Shown here: positions 7,724 to 17,199 of the stretch, in pieces | Numbering within the stretch: the stretch's first letter is position 1 | Layout: each line of letters starts with the position of its first letter | Origin: Bacteroidota bacterium | GTDB taxonomy: Bacteria > Bacteroidota > Bacteroidia > Bacteroidales > VadinHA17 | DNA length: 64,000 bases | NCBI GenBank assembly: GCA_018262715.1 | Contig: JADFDS010000041.1 | Coordinates: 69,697-133,696 of the forward strand | Reading direction: 5' to 3' | Notes under the pieces: generated by a model | What the model saw: only the letters and a program-made list of their open reading frames with translations | Told to the model about the DNA's origin: nothing | Database searches by the model: none | Position numbers and translations under genes: made by a program

Positions 7724-9736
7724 TCACTGTGGATCGACATCGGCATGAATGCGCAGCAGCCCTTTCCTGGGAGATTTCAGTTCTGTATCCATTGCGCGTC
7801 TCACCAGCTCCTTGACTTTCGAGGGGGAGAGTGTGCTGACTATTTTTATCATCACCGTTTTGATGTACCACTTCTGAACCTGCATCACCATCGGAAACTC
7901 CGGACCCAGTACATGGTTGCCGAGGTGCCTGCGGAGGGCATCAGCCAGCCTTGCGGCCGAGGCAGTAAGTTCATCAAGGTCACGGTGTTTCAGCGCTATC
8001 CTTATAATCCTTGTAAAGGGCGGATAGCCGAAAAGAGCCCTCTCCCCGAGCTGTGCCGAGCTCATTGACCTGTAATCATGTTTCAGGACCTGCCTGAGGA
8101 TCATGTTTGCAGGGTCAGCGGTCTGGATAATCACCTTTCCCCGGCGTGTCCTCCTGCCTGCTCTCCCGCTCACCTGTTCCATGAGCTGGAAGCTGCGCTC
8201 GTGAGCCCGGAAATCGGGGAAATGCATCATATTGTCGGCATCGAGTATGCCCACCACCGTCAGCCTCTCGAAGTCGAGTCCCTTGGAGATCATCTGTGTC
8301 CCGATAAGGATATCGGTATCGCCCGCGGCGAAGCTGCCCAGTATGTCAGAGGCAGCGCCCCTGTTCCTGACGGTGTCCTGGTCCATTCGCGCCACCCGCG
8401 CCGAAGGGAACAGGAGTCTTATTTCCTCTTCGATTTTTTCGGTGCCGAAGCCCATGGTGGAAATGTTCACTGATCCGCAATCGGGGCACTCTGAGGGTAG
8501 TCTCACGCTCTTGCCGCAGTAGTGGCATACGAGCCGGTTGATGCTCTTGTGATAGGTATAGCTCACCGAACAGTTGGTGCAGGCAGGGACATGTCCGCAA
8601 TCAGAGCACATCAGGAAGGGCGAGAAACCTCTCCTGTTCTGGAAGAGGATAACCTGTTCTTCGCGCTTCAGCGCCTCCTCCACTGCCTCAAGAAGACGGG
8701 GGGTGAAATGAGCTGATGGTCCCTTCTTTTTGCCTTTCCGGCGAGTGTCAGCGATGACCATCTCAGGCATCATGACCTCTCCGTACCGTGTCAACAGCTC
8801 AACAAACCCGTACCTTCCGGAAAGTGCATTGTGGTAACTTTCAAGCGATGGCGTGGCCGAACCGAGGAGCGCCCTTCCGCCGTGGATGCGGGCAAGCATC
8901 ATTGCAGCATCACGTGCATGATACCGAGGGGCCGGATCATTCTGCTTGTACGATGAATCATGCTCCTCATCCACTATGATCAGCCCCAGGTGACTGAAAG
9001 GAAGGAAGAGCGATGACCGTACCCCCAGAACAGCCCTGAGGCTTCCGTCACTGACCTTCTGCCATACTTTTCTTCGCGCCGCAGGGGTGAGACGCGAGTG
9101 AAACACCCCGATGGCGCTGCCGAAATGTTTCCTGAGCCTCTCGATGATCTGCGTTGTGAGAGCTATCTCAGGAAGCATGTAAAGGACCTGCCTTCCCTGG
9201 TCAAGCTGCTCACGCATAAGGTGAATATAGATCTCGGTCTTGCCACTGGAGGTAACGCCATGCAACAGCACCGTCTCACGATCGGCAAACAACTGTTTGA
9301 CAGAATCATAGGCCTCCTTCTGCACCCTGTTCAGCTCTGCCGGCATGACCATCTCGGTCTCCGGAAGATCAGCCGCCTCCTTCGGCCTGCGCTTCATCAC
9401 GCGCCCGGGAAGATCATCAGGCGACGGTATGGCCGCCTTCATCACCTCGCCCGGATAGGCCATGTAATAATCAGATATCCACAGAAGGAAGTCGGCGAGA
9501 CGGTCATTGACAGCCGTTTCGCCTGGGAGGAGGCTGTCTACCTCCCTGAGAGAGACTTCTGCCGGAGGGATGTCATGAACTTTCACCACCAGACCGGCCG
9601 TCTTCCTGCTCTGACCGAAGGGGACGTTCACCAGGCTGCCCCGGCGAACCGTACCCTGAAGCTGCGCCGGAATCTCATAGGTGAATGAGCCGGGTACGGC
9701 AACGGGAACGATTATATCTGCGAACTGTCTGCTCAT
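7724..9736 (-). CDS. priA: Primosomal protein N' (replication restart helicase)
   Basis: PriA, about 670 residues, the 3'-5' helicase that reloads the replisome at stalled forks. The N-terminal 3'-end-binding domain starts at MSRQFADIIVPVAVPGSF. Walker A is GVTSSGKT (160-167) and the Walker B box is DEEH (256-259). A zinc region near residues 380-425 has eight cysteines as CxxC pairs (CSDC, CTNC, CHYC, CPDC). The later helicase motif GTQMISKGLDFERLTVVGILDAD is present. An upstream in-frame ATG at 9775 would add 13 hydrophobic residues before the conserved start and was not used. It follows sucC after 87 bases. Confidence 0.95.
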   Translation of the reverse strand: MSRQFADIIVPVAVPGSFTYEIPAQLQGTVRRGSLVNVPFGQSRKTAGLVVKVHDIPPAEVSLREVDSLLPGETAVNDRLADFLLWISDYYMAYPGEVMKAAIPSPDDLPGRVMKRRPKEAADLPETEMVMPAELNRVQKEAYDSVKQLFADRETVLLHGVTSSGKTEIYIHLMREQLDQGRQVLYMLPEIALTTQIIERLRKHFGSAIGVFHSRLTPAARRKVWQKVSDGSLRAVLGVRSSLFLPFSHLGLIIVDEEHDSSYKQNDPAPRYHARDAAMMLARIHGGRALLGSATPSLESYHNALSGRYGFVELLTRYGEVMMPEMVIADTRRKGKKKGPSAHFTPRLLEAVEEALKREEQVILFQNRRGFSPFLMCSDCGHVPACTNCSVSYTYHKSINRLVCHYCGKSVRLPSECPDCGSVNISTMGFGTEKIEEEIRLLFPSARVARMDQDTVRNRGAASDILGSFAAGDTDILIGTQMISKGLDFERLTVVGILDADNMMHFPDFRAHERSFQLMEQVSGRAGRRTRRGKVIIQTADPANMILRQVLKHDYRSMSSAQLGERALFGYPPFTRIIRIALKHRDLDELTASAARLADALRRHLGNHVLGPEFPMVMQVQKWYIKTVMIKIVSTLSPSKVKELVRRAMDTELKSPRKGLLRIHADVDPQ

Positions 9737-9823
9737 TGGTTGAAACGGCGGCAAATTAAGAATAAACGCCAACAAAGGCCAAGTCTCCGGCCTGAATTTA
9801 TGAACGGGAGGGCAATGCCTGAA

Positions 9824-11014
9824 TCAGCTCAGGGCAGCCCTGACCCTTTCGGCAGCATCGGTGAATGTTGAGGCGGCAATGACCTTCAGCCCGGAGCTGT
9901 CTATCAGCGCCCTGGCCTCCTCTGCATTGGTTCCCTGGAGCCTGACAATGACAGGCACCTTTATGTCGCCGATGCTCTTGTATGCTTCAATAATTCCCGC
10001 GGCAACGCGGTCACACCTGACGATTCCGCCGAAAATATTCACGAGGATAGCCCTCACATGCGGGTCCTTGAGGATGATTCTGAATCCGGCCTCCACCGTT
10101 TTCGGGCTCGCGCCACCGCCCACATCGAGGAAATTGGCAGGCTTGCCGCCGGAGAGCTGTATCAGGTCCATCGTGGCCATGGCCAGGCCGGCGCCATTGA
10201 CCATGCATCCAACATCACCGTCGAGTTTTACATAATTGAGGTTACTGGCTGAGGCTTCCACCTCGGTGGGATCCTCCTCGTTCAGGTCACGCATGGCCGC
10301 CAGCTCCGGGTGACGGTATAATGAATTGTCGTCAAGGGTCACCTTGCAGTCTACTGCCAGCACCCTGTCATCACTGGTTTTAAGCAGCGGATTGATCTCC
10401 AACAGGGAGGCGTCAGAATTGACGAAAGCCTCCCAGAGCCCCTTCAGAAAAGTTACCATCTCGCGGTAAGCCTTGCCGTGCAGACCCAGGTTCGAAGCTA
10501 TGGTTCTCATCTGAAACTCATGCAGGCAACAGGTTGAGTCAACCGTCTCGGTGAAGAGCGCTTCAGGATTGCGTGCAGCAACTTCCTCGATGTCCATCCC
10601 TCCCTCCGGTGAATAGACAACCACGTATGCTGATTTTCTGCGGTCAAGAAGCAGTGACAGGTAGAACTCCTTTATCTCCGATTCTCCCTTATAGTAGACA
10701 TCACGTGCAACAAGCACCTTGTGCACTTTCTTGCCTGCCGGCCCTGTCTGTGGTGTAACCAGGGTCATCCCCAGCATGCGCGAGGCCACCTCTCCCGCCT
10801 CCTGCGGTGAGCGTGCAATCTTTACTCCCCCTCCCTTTCCCCGGCCTCCGGCATGGATCTGCGCCTTTATGACGAAAATCTCCGTACCGAATTTGCTGCG
10901 CAGTTCTTCGGCTACCGTTACGGCCTGCCCGGCCGTTATGGCAACGAATCCTTCCTGCACGGCAACACCATGCGCCTGCAGAATGGATTTTCCCTGGTAT
11001 TCGTGGATGTTCAT
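9824..11014 (-). CDS. sucC: Succinyl-CoA synthetase beta subunit
   Basis: SucC, 396 residues, the ATP-grasp subunit that binds nucleotide and with SucD interconverts succinyl-CoA and succinate in the TCA cycle. The start MNIHEYQGKSILQAHGV, the glycine loop AGGRGKGGGVK near residue 55, the metal-binding segment ITLL-like EINPLLKT near 215, and NIFGGIVRCDRVAAG near 335 are all standard. No sucD lies next to it in this window. It is divergent from the SpoU-type methyltransferase. Confidence 0.95.
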   Translation of the reverse strand: MNIHEYQGKSILQAHGVAVQEGFVAITAGQAVTVAEELRSKFGTEIFVIKAQIHAGGRGKGGGVKIARSPQEAGEVASRMLGMTLVTPQTGPAGKKVHKVLVARDVYYKGESEIKEFYLSLLLDRRKSAYVVVYSPEGGMDIEEVAARNPEALFTETVDSTCCLHEFQMRTIASNLGLHGKAYREMVTFLKGLWEAFVNSDASLLEINPLLKTSDDRVLAVDCKVTLDDNSLYRHPELAAMRDLNEEDPTEVEASASNLNYVKLDGDVGCMVNGAGLAMATMDLIQLSGGKPANFLDVGGGASPKTVEAGFRIILKDPHVRAILVNIFGGIVRCDRVAAGIIEAYKSIGDIKVPVIVRLQGTNAEEARALIDSSGLKVIAASTFTDAAERVRAALS

Positions 11015-11115
11015 GACAAGTTCAGGTTAATGAAAATGGTTATAGGGGCACCATGAGTAAAAGAGGTAGGTAATTTACTCTTTTTTTATAACTATTTTAG
11101 CTAAAATTTTTACCA

Positions 11116-11646
11116 ATGAGGAAGCTGACAAACGATGAACTGAACCGGAAGAGTGTCACGGAATTCAGGGCTTCGGAGAAGTCGCCTTTCATAATCGTCC
11201 TTGACAACGTACGCAGTCTCAACAACGTGGGGTCAATTTTCAGGACGGCTGACGCTTTTCTGGTGGAGGCAGTATGGCTTTGCGGTATCACCGCCACGCC
11301 CCCTCACCGTGAGATACACAAGACTGCGCTGGGGGCGACTGAATCAGTTGAATGGAAGTACTTTGAAAGTTCCGCCGAAGCAGTCAGGGTGCTTAAAGAA
11401 AGGGATTACGCGATTGTTTCGGTGGAGCAGGCCGAGGGAGCTGTATCACTTGACCGGTTTGCGACGGAGCCCGGAAAGAGGTATGCACTGGTCTTTGGCC
11501 ATGAGATCAGAGGGGTTACCGAAGAGGTGGTGAATCTGTCGGATGCATGCATCGAGATACCCCAGTATGGCACCAAACACTCATTCAATGTGGCTGTCAG
11601 CGCAGGGATAGTTTTGTGGGAACTGGCAGGAAGAATCAAAGGGTAA
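11116..11646 (+). CDS. SpoU/TrmH-family RNA 2'-O-methyltransferase
   Basis: A 176-residue SPOUT-fold methyltransferase that places a methyl group on ribose 2'-OH of tRNA or rRNA using SAM. The three family motifs are visible: motif 1 NVRSLNNVGSIFRTADA with the catalytic arginine (about residue 44), motif 2 ALVFGHEIRGV, and motif 3 IEIPQYGTKHSFNVAVSAGI, which forms the SAM-binding knot. There is no extra RNA-binding N-terminal domain, as in TrmL or TrmH-like short forms. It ends at a strong hairpin shared with the convergent lipoprotein gene. The target nucleotide cannot be assigned. Confidence 0.88.
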   Translation: MRKLTNDELNRKSVTEFRASEKSPFIIVLDNVRSLNNVGSIFRTADAFLVEAVWLCGITATPPHREIHKTALGATESVEWKYFESSAEAVRVLKERDYAIVSVEQAEGAVSLDRFATEPGKRYALVFGHEIRGVTEEVVNLSDACIEIPQYGTKHSFNVAVSAGIVLWELAGRIKG

Positions 11647-11660
11647 CAATCGACTATTAA

Positions 11661-11696
11661 AAAACCCCGTTCCGCCAGCCGGCGGACGGGGTTTTT
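11661..11696. terminator. Bidirectional intrinsic terminator
   Basis: An A-run, a GC-rich stem (CCCCGTTCCGCC against GGCGGACGGGG, with one bulged base) around loop AGCC, and a T-run lie between two convergent genes. Both strands read as stem plus U-tail, so it can stop the methyltransferase gene and the lipoprotein gene. Confidence 0.88.
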
Positions 11697-11713
11697 CATT
11701 ATCTGTGGTTTTG

Positions 11714-13420
11714 TTACTTCGTTACTGCAATGAATGCATCATCGGTGAAGTACTTGGCAAACTCGAGGTCTGTCATAGCGTAGTTCTTCCATTTGGTGTT
11801 ATAGCCGATTGCTTCGCGCAGTGCGTTGATGACACCATCCTTGTTGTCAAGGCGTGCTGCGATTACTGCCTTAAAGTATGAGGGAGCACCGCATTTGCAA
11901 GGTTTGACTGCATCCATGGTTGTCTTGGCCTTGTTGACGTCACCCTTGAGAAGCTGTGCCAGTGCAAGGTTCATCGTGGGTGTGTCACCGAGCATATTGA
12001 CTGCCTGGTCATATTTGCCATCATGAATTGCAATGGTGCCAAGTCCGAATTTTGATTCGGGGGTGGCGGCTGACATTGAGTTGAAATACTCTGAAGCTGC
12101 CTTGACATCACCCTTCAGGAGAGCGGCAAAGCCCAGGTTGTTCTTCACGTTGTCATCATTCTTGAGAGCCTTGGCCTTCTCAAGAGCGACCATGGCGTCA
12201 TCAGCATTGCCCATCTGAAGATAAGCCCAGCCGACATTGTTCCATGCCCTGAAGCACTTGGGTTCCTTTTCGGTAGCCAGCTGATAGTATTTCAACATCT
12301 CCTGGGGATCACTGGTCAGGGTGGCAGCATAGAGCATCTGCTCGAGGCTGAGGACTGACGGATCACCCTTGATGGCGGTGAGGATCTCCTCGTCGCTGAG
12401 GCCGATCAGGTTAACGTCAACGATCAGTTTTGACCTTCTCAGCTGGGGAAGAATCTGCTCTGCGAGTGATTCATATGCAGTTGACATGTTCTTGATCTCC
12501 TTCTCGCGGACAGCAGGATCCTGGTACATCGAGAGAACCCTCAGGATGAGCTCCTTGTCAGCGATTGACGACTCCTGTACAAGAGCCTTGAAACCTTCCC
12601 AGTCTTCAGCAGTGGTCTGTTTGGTGAACAGCTGAGCCAGTTCGGGGATCTTGCCATATTCCTTCTGGAGATACTTTTCAGCAGCCTTGCCCCTTGCTTC
12701 CGAGAGCTTCTCGTTAAGGGTGAGAGGACCGTCGGGTGAAGCATAAGAACTGTTGGTAACACCTTTAACTTCCATCCTTTCATTCTGCATCACAAGGGCA
12801 ATGTAATCCTTGAGAGCCTGGATATCGGCTGCCTTCAGTTCTGAAGTCCTGATATTTGACTGGTTGATGCTGTAAAGTATGTCAGCAATCTTCTGTTCGG
12901 GAACAATGCGCTGGTAGTTGTCTTTCAGCGAGATGGGCATTGCATGATATTCAACAAGGGTTGAAGTTGCAATTACGCCGTCGGCCAGCTTGATGGGATC
13001 AAATGAGAGAGTCTTGCCCTTTCTTTCAGCATCTACGTGAAGAAGGAACTCAGACACCTTCATCTCAGGTATATAGTTTACATCACCTGACCAGTTTACA
13101 GTTCCGCCAGTCCATGCAACCGACTTGTTATTGGCCAGAACTTTCTCTCCCTGCGTGAAGAGCAGTTCATCAAATGCCGTCTCACCGCCTTCATATGAAA
13201 GAACAGGGGTGATCTTCAGCGTGGTGTTCTTGTCAAAGTACTTCTCCGGATAGGTTACCTTAACCTGTGCAGCAACAATGCCTGCATGAGTCTCGAGCAC
13301 CTTGGGGGTGATTTCATACTTGACGAGATTGGCATTTTTCTTCATCTTGTCAAGACTGCTGCAACCTGACATAAGAACAGCAGCGAGCAGAATGACAAAA
13401 AGTCTGGTGAAATTTTTCAT
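11714..13420 (-). CDS. TPR lipoprotein with OmpA-like middle segment
   Basis: A 568-residue lipoprotein (lipobox LMSGCSS, acylated cysteine at residue 20). After a beta-rich N-terminal half, residues about 215-250 read ERMEVKGVTNSSYASP, LNEKLSEARGKAAEKYL, which looks like the peptidoglycan-binding core of OmpA-C domains. The C-terminal third holds tetratricopeptide repeats, for example FRAWNNVGWAYLQMGNADDA and the next repeats up to about residue 500. Similar TPR lipoproteins are common in Bacteroidales, role unknown. It stands alone between a shared terminator and a 123-base gap containing a TAAATTTG box. An envelope scaffold role is inferred. Confidence 0.75.
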   Translation of the reverse strand: MKNFTRLFVILLAAVLMSGCSSLDKMKKNANLVKYEITPKVLETHAGIVAAQVKVTYPEKYFDKNTTLKITPVLSYEGGETAFDELLFTQGEKVLANNKSVAWTGGTVNWSGDVNYIPEMKVSEFLLHVDAERKGKTLSFDPIKLADGVIATSTLVEYHAMPISLKDNYQRIVPEQKIADILYSINQSNIRTSELKAADIQALKDYIALVMQNERMEVKGVTNSSYASPDGPLTLNEKLSEARGKAAEKYLQKEYGKIPELAQLFTKQTTAEDWEGFKALVQESSIADKELILRVLSMYQDPAVREKEIKNMSTAYESLAEQILPQLRRSKLIVDVNLIGLSDEEILTAIKGDPSVLSLEQMLYAATLTSDPQEMLKYYQLATEKEPKCFRAWNNVGWAYLQMGNADDAMVALEKAKALKNDDNVKNNLGFAALLKGDVKAASEYFNSMSAATPESKFGLGTIAIHDGKYDQAVNMLGDTPTMNLALAQLLKGDVNKAKTTMDAVKPCKCGAPSYFKAVIAARLDNKDGVINALREAIGYNTKWKNYAMTDLEFAKYFTDDAFIAVTK

Positions 13421-13493
13421 AATTTGTGTTTTAATTAGTTGCGATCAGTTTCTGTTTAATTAGAGCAATTATACGATATTTCTGATTTGTCTG

Positions 13494-13501
13494 CAAATTT
13501 A
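13494..13501 (-). promoter_or_regulatory. Possible -7 box for the TPR lipoprotein gene
   Basis: TAAATTTG on the minus strand matches TAnnTTTG about 75 bases before the start codon. A TTG exists upstream but only about 14 bases away, shorter than usual, so this is a weak call. Confidence 0.35.
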
Positions 13502-13543
13502 AGATAATTTTTAGTCAATACCTGCAACCACTGTATGAAAAAA

Positions 13544-14188
13544 TCAGAAATTCCGGAGGTTGATCCCCTGAGCGACAGGTTCGGTGAAGATCATTTCCTT
13601 TACTTTAAGGTAGTCATCATGGCATGCAACAAAGTCGATATTTGAAACATCAAGTACCAGGTAGCGGTTCTCCTTATTCTGCCTGAAGAAGGTGAAGTAG
13701 CTCTCCTGTATTCCCGAGAGATAATCGGCAGTTATTGACTTTTCGTACTCCCTGCCCCTCATTGCAATGTTTTTCAGCAGCCTCTCAGGGGGTACATGCA
13801 GGTAAACATAAAGGTCAGGCTTGGGAAGGGAGCTATAGATTATATAGAATATCTGGCGGTAAAGGCTGAACTCATCCTGTTCCAGGGTTTTGGATGAGAA
13901 GACGAGCGACTTCATGAAGTAATAGTCAGCCACTGTGAAGCTTTTAAAAAGATCCGGTTCCACCAGCTCTTCCTTGAGCTGCCTGTAGCGGTCGGCCAGG
14001 AAGGAGAGTTCGAGGGGGAAGGAGTACCTAGACGGGTCATTGTAGAATTTGGGGAGGAAAGGATTATCGGCAAACCGTTCAAGGATCAGTTTGGCATTGT
14101 AGTCCCTTGCTATCATTGATGCCAGGGTGGTCTTTCCCGCGCCGATATTTCCCTCAATTACAATATAGTTGTACTTTATTTTCTCCAT
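13544..14188 (-). CDS. Deoxynucleoside kinase
   Basis: A 214-residue deoxynucleoside kinase of the dCK/dGK group, which phosphorylates deoxynucleosides for salvage. The P-loop is EGNIGAGKTT near the N-terminus, the ERF motif (LILERFADNPFLPKFYND) follows, and the lid arginines are in NIAMRGREYEKSI. Many Bacteroidota carry this enzyme fused to, or beside, folate-pathway HPPK; here it stands alone. The ATG at 14188 is preferred over an in-frame GTG at 14200. Base specificity is not readable. Confidence 0.88.
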   Translation of the reverse strand: MEKIKYNYIVIEGNIGAGKTTLASMIARDYNAKLILERFADNPFLPKFYNDPSRYSFPLELSFLADRYRQLKEELVEPDLFKSFTVADYYFMKSLVFSSKTLEQDEFSLYRQIFYIIYSSLPKPDLYVYLHVPPERLLKNIAMRGREYEKSITADYLSGIQESYFTFFRQNKENRYLVLDVSNIDFVACHDDYLKVKEMIFTEPVAQGINLRNF

Positions 14189-14286
14189 CCCTGTTGCCAC
14201 ATTGCACCGGAATTCAAAATTAACATTTAGGCTTCACAATGCAAATAAATCGAAGAAGCGCGTTTCCGCGACTCCGTTGTAACGGG

Positions 14287-14319
14287 AAAAAGAGAGGCTG
14301 CCCCGTTTGAGACAGCCTC
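14287..14319 (-). terminator. Terminator of rpsO-pnp
   Basis: On the minus strand, 37 bases after the pnp stop, a 7-base stem (GAGGCTG with CAGCCTC, loop of 12) is followed by CTCTTTTTCCC. Stem plus U-tract in the correct orientation for pnp. Confidence 0.6.
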
Positions 14320-14355
14320 CGCCTGAATAACGATCCTGGATGAATAACCGGATTT

Positions 14356-16611
14356 CTACCGGTTGTTGTCGCGACGGCGGTCATGCGAGCGATGCTCACG
14401 GTTTCCGCGGTCACCGCGATCACTGCGGTTTCCGTCACGTGATCCCTGATAATCCCTTCTTTCCGTATGTTCACGTTTGGGCGGCTCAACCCAGCCTTCC
14501 GGCTTCGGGATGAGGGGCTTGCGCGAGAGCCTGAGCTTGCCGGTCTTCTGGTCAACCTCAATGAGCTGCACCTCAACAATGTCACCCTCCTTGAAGAGCT
14601 CTTCAACAGTGCCTACCTTCTTCCAGTCCATCTCTGAGATGTGCAGGAGTCCGTCCTTGTTGGGGAGAATCTCAACAAACGCACCGAACTGTGTGATGGT
14701 CTTCACCTTGCCTGTATAGACCTTTCCTACCTCAGGTACGGCGCATATCGCGTTGATACGGTCAAGGGCCGCCCTGATGACTTCGTAGTTATCGCCAAAT
14801 ACATCAACCATTCCCTGGCCGTTGATCTCTTCGATAACTATCGTTGCGCCGGTGGTGGCCTGTATATCCTGGATGATTTTTCCGCCGGGGCCTATCACGG
14901 CACCAATCATCTCCTTGGGTATGTAAATCTTCTCTATTCTCGGTGCATGAGGCTTGAGGTCGGGCCTGGGCTCGGCAATGGTCTGTTCCATGATGCCGAG
15001 GATGTGCATCCTGCCGCGGCGTGCCTGTTCGAGCGCCTGCTTAAGAACCTCGAACGAGAGACCGTCAACCTTGATGTCCATCTGTGTGGCGGTTATTCCG
15101 TCACGGGTGCCTGTGACCTTGAAGTCCATATCGCCGAGATGATCTTCATCACCGAGTATGTCTGAAAGAATTGCGAATTTCTTCCCGTCCTTGTCAGTTA
15201 TCAGCCCCATAGCGATACCAGAAACCGGCTTGGCGATTTTTATGCCTGCATCCATGAGTGCCAGTGTCCCGGCACAGACGGTTGCCATTGATGATGAGCC
15301 GTTTGATTCGAGGATATCTGATACCACGCGTATTGCGTACGGATTGGTCTCCTCGGGGGGCATCATGTTCTTAAGAGCCCTGTGTGCCAGGTTTCCGTGA
15401 CCTATCTCCCTGCGGCTGGTACCGCGTGCTGCCTTGGCTTCGCCGGTGGCGAAGGGGGGAAAGTTATAGTGAAGAGTGAATTTCTCGGAACCCTGCTTGA
15501 GGACCTCGTCAATCATCTTCTCGTCAAGCTTGGTGCCAAGGGTGACAGTGGTGAGCGACTGTGTCTCTCCGCGGGTGAAGATTGCCGAGCCATGGGCTGC
15601 AGGAAGCGGATCAATCTCGCACCATATGGGGCGGATCTCATCAAGCTTGCGGCCGTCAAGACGCCTGTGCTCATCAAGCACAAGACGACGGGCAGCTTCC
15701 TTCTCCACATCATGGAAGTACCTGTTCACCAGCATCTCATCTGCAGGTGCATCCTCGGGGAACTGTGAAAGGAACTCAGCCTTTATTGCGTCAAAGCCGT
15801 CAGTGCGGGTCTTCTTGTCAGATCCGCTGGCAGCCAGCTTGTAACACCTGTCATAGGTCTCATCCCATATTTTCTTGCGGAGCTCCTCATCATTCTTCTC
15901 ATGACAGTACTCTCTCTTCACGGACTTGCCGACCAATTCGGAGAGCTCTTTCTGAGCAACGCACTGCGGTTTGATTGCCTCATGGGCAATGCGGAGTGCC
16001 TCGAGCATGACATCTTCTGACACCTCCTTCATCTCGCCCTCAACCATCATGATATTCTCATATGTTGCTCCGACAATGATGTCAAGGTCTGCAGTTTCCA
16101 CCTGCTCAAATGTGGGATTGACGATGAACTCGCCGTTAACCCTTGAAACCCTTACCTCTGATATCGGGCCATGGAAAGGTATGTCAGACACTGCCAGTGC
16201 CGCAGATGCGGCGAGTCCGGCAAGCGCATCAGGCATGATATCCTTCTCGGCCGAGATGAGGTTAATGGTTACAAACACTTCCGCATGATAGTCGTCGGGG
16301 AACAGCGGACGCAGCGCCCTGTCAACCAGTCGTGAGATCAGAATCTCATTGTCTCCGGGCCTTGCCTCTCTCTTGAGGAAGCCTCCGGGAAAGCGGCCCG
16401 ATGCCGCATACTTTTCCTTGTACTCAACGGACAGCGGCATGAAGTCTGTGTCTTCCTTAGCATCCTTGGCTGCAACGACGGTTGCCAGAAGCATGGTCTT
16501 ACCCATCCTTACAACCACAGCGCCGTCAGCCTGCTTGGCCAGCTTGCCCGTTTCAATTACTATTGACCGGCCATCGCCAAGGTCAATACTTTTTTCGATT
16601 AACTTATACAT
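14356..16611 (-). CDS. pnp: Polyribonucleotide nucleotidyltransferase (PNPase)
   Basis: PNPase, 751 residues, the 3'-5' phosphorolytic RNA exonuclease of mRNA turnover. Two RNase PH-like cores are present: the first begins at [14 protein letters not shown] and contains [18 protein letters not shown], the second contains [16 protein letters not shown] and [19 protein letters not shown] domain ([19 protein letters not shown], near 565) and an S1 domain ([20 protein letters not shown], near 635) follow. The last 40 residues are a basic Arg/Asp/Asn-rich tail ([14 protein letters not shown] onward), longer than in enterobacteria and probably an RNA or protein contact. It lies 90 bases behind rpsO, the usual arrangement. 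Confidence 0.97.
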   Translation of the reverse strand: MYKLIEKSIDLGDGRSIVIETGKLAKQADGAVVVRMGKTMLLATVVAAKDAKEDTDFMPLSVEYKEKYAASGRFPGGFLKREARPGDNEILISRLVDRALRPLFPDDYHAEVFVTINLISAEKDIMPDALAGLAASAALAVSDIPFHGPISEVRVSRVNGEFIVNPTFEQVETADLDIIVGATYENIMMVEGEMKEVSEDVMLEALRIAHEAIKPQCVAQKELSELVGKSVKREYCHEKNDEELRKKIWDETYDRCYKLAASGSDKKTRTDGFDAIKAEFLSQFPEDAPADEMLVNRYFHDVEKEAARRLVLDEHRRLDGRKLDEIRPIWCEIDPLPAAHGSAIFTRGETQSLTTVTLGTKLDEKMIDEVLKQGSEKFTLHYNFPPFATGEAKAARGTSRREIGHGNLAHRALKNMMPPEETNPYAIRVVSDILESNGSSSMATVCAGTLALMDAGIKIAKPVSGIAMGLITDKDGKKFAILSDILGDEDHLGDMDFKVTGTRDGITATQMDIKVDGLSFEVLKQALEQARRGRMHILGIMEQTIAEPRPDLKPHAPRIEKIYIPKEMIGAVIGPGGKIIQDIQATTGATIVIEEINGQGMVDVFGDNYEVIRAALDRINAICAVPEVGKVYTGKVKTITQFGAFVEILPNKDGLLHISEMDWKKVGTVEELFKEGDIVEVQLIEVDQKTGKLRLSRKPLIPKPEGWVEPPKREHTERRDYQGSRDGNRSDRGDRGNREHRSHDRRRDNNR

Positions 16612-16670
16612 CTGAATTACTGATTATTACGGGATAAATGATTATTCAGGCTCAGACCTCTCCGGGAATT

Positions 16671-16699
16671 AAAAAAGGCAATCTGAAATTGCCTTTTTT
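16671..16699 (-). terminator. Hairpin behind rpsO
   Basis: A 12-base inverted repeat (AAAAAAGGCAAT / ATTGCCTTTTTT) with a 5-base loop directly after the rpsO stop. It reads as an intrinsic terminator on the minus strand and may attenuate transcription into pnp or be a processing site. Confidence 0.75.
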
Positions 16700-16701
16700 C
16701 C

Positions 16702-16971
16702 TTACTTGCGGAGGTTCAGTGCCTTGATGATCTCACGATACCTGCTGATATCCTTGACTTTTAGATAATCGAGCAAATGCCTTCTTTTTCCGACCAGAGT
16801 GGTCAACGCCCTCTGTGTACTGAAATCCTTCTTGTTCTTCTTCAGATGCTCGGTGAGATGCGAAATCCTGTAGGAGAAAAGAGCAATCTGACCCTCAGCA
16901 CTACCAGTGTCCAACTCTGATGATCCGAATGTCTTGAAAAATTCCTGTTTCTTCTCCGTGGTTAAATACAT
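16702..16971 (-). CDS. rpsO: 30S ribosomal protein S15
   Basis: S15, 89 residues, binds the 16S rRNA central domain early in 30S assembly. The sequence shows the conserved GSSELDTGSAEGQIALFSYRI loop with the rRNA contacts, LTEHLKKNKKDFSTQRAL and GKRRHLLDYLK. The ATG at 16971 gives the standard length; a longer frame from 17052 would read through the promoter. pnp follows on the same strand. Confidence 0.97.
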   Translation of the reverse strand: MYLTTEKKQEFFKTFGSSELDTGSAEGQIALFSYRISHLTEHLKKNKKDFSTQRALTTLVGKRRHLLDYLKVKDISRYREIIKALNLRK

Positions 16972-17016
16972 ATCCTTATCCAATAGATTGTTAATAATTT
17001 CTCCAATTTTGGAACG

Positions 17017-17049
17017 CAAAGATACAACTCTATTTTGTAATAATTCAAA
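17017..17049 (-). promoter_or_regulatory. rpsO promoter (Bacteroidota type)
   Basis: On the minus strand TTTG (17049-17046), 21 bases, then TATCTTTG (17024-17017). This is a full match to the Bacteroidota housekeeping promoter. Transcription should start near 17010, giving a leader of about 40 bases before rpsO. The rest of the gap to 17199 holds a short GAGTGC-A-GCACTC palindrome at 17105-17117 and nothing else recognised. Confidence 0.7.
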
Positions 17050-17199
17050 CAATTTGAATAATTTTTTTGTATTTAACTCCGGACAGCCTCACCAGTGTGC
17101 GGGGGAGTGCAGCACTCACGGGCTTCTGTATAAAAGACGCAAATTTAATGCCGGGAGTTGCGCGTGCTAAAAAATATATTTTGTTGTGGCCGAAGCGTG

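Noticed and set aside
7669-7746. Longer N-terminus of the DUF6165-like protein
   Set aside because: It would overlap the end of priA and adds non-conserved residues.
14641-15165. 174-codon open frame on the plus strand
   Set aside because: Opposite strand of pnp; no recognisable protein character.
17053-17199. Small gene or RNA upstream of rpsO
   Set aside because: Only promoter sequence and a short palindrome are visible; no conserved frame or RNA fold could be recognised.
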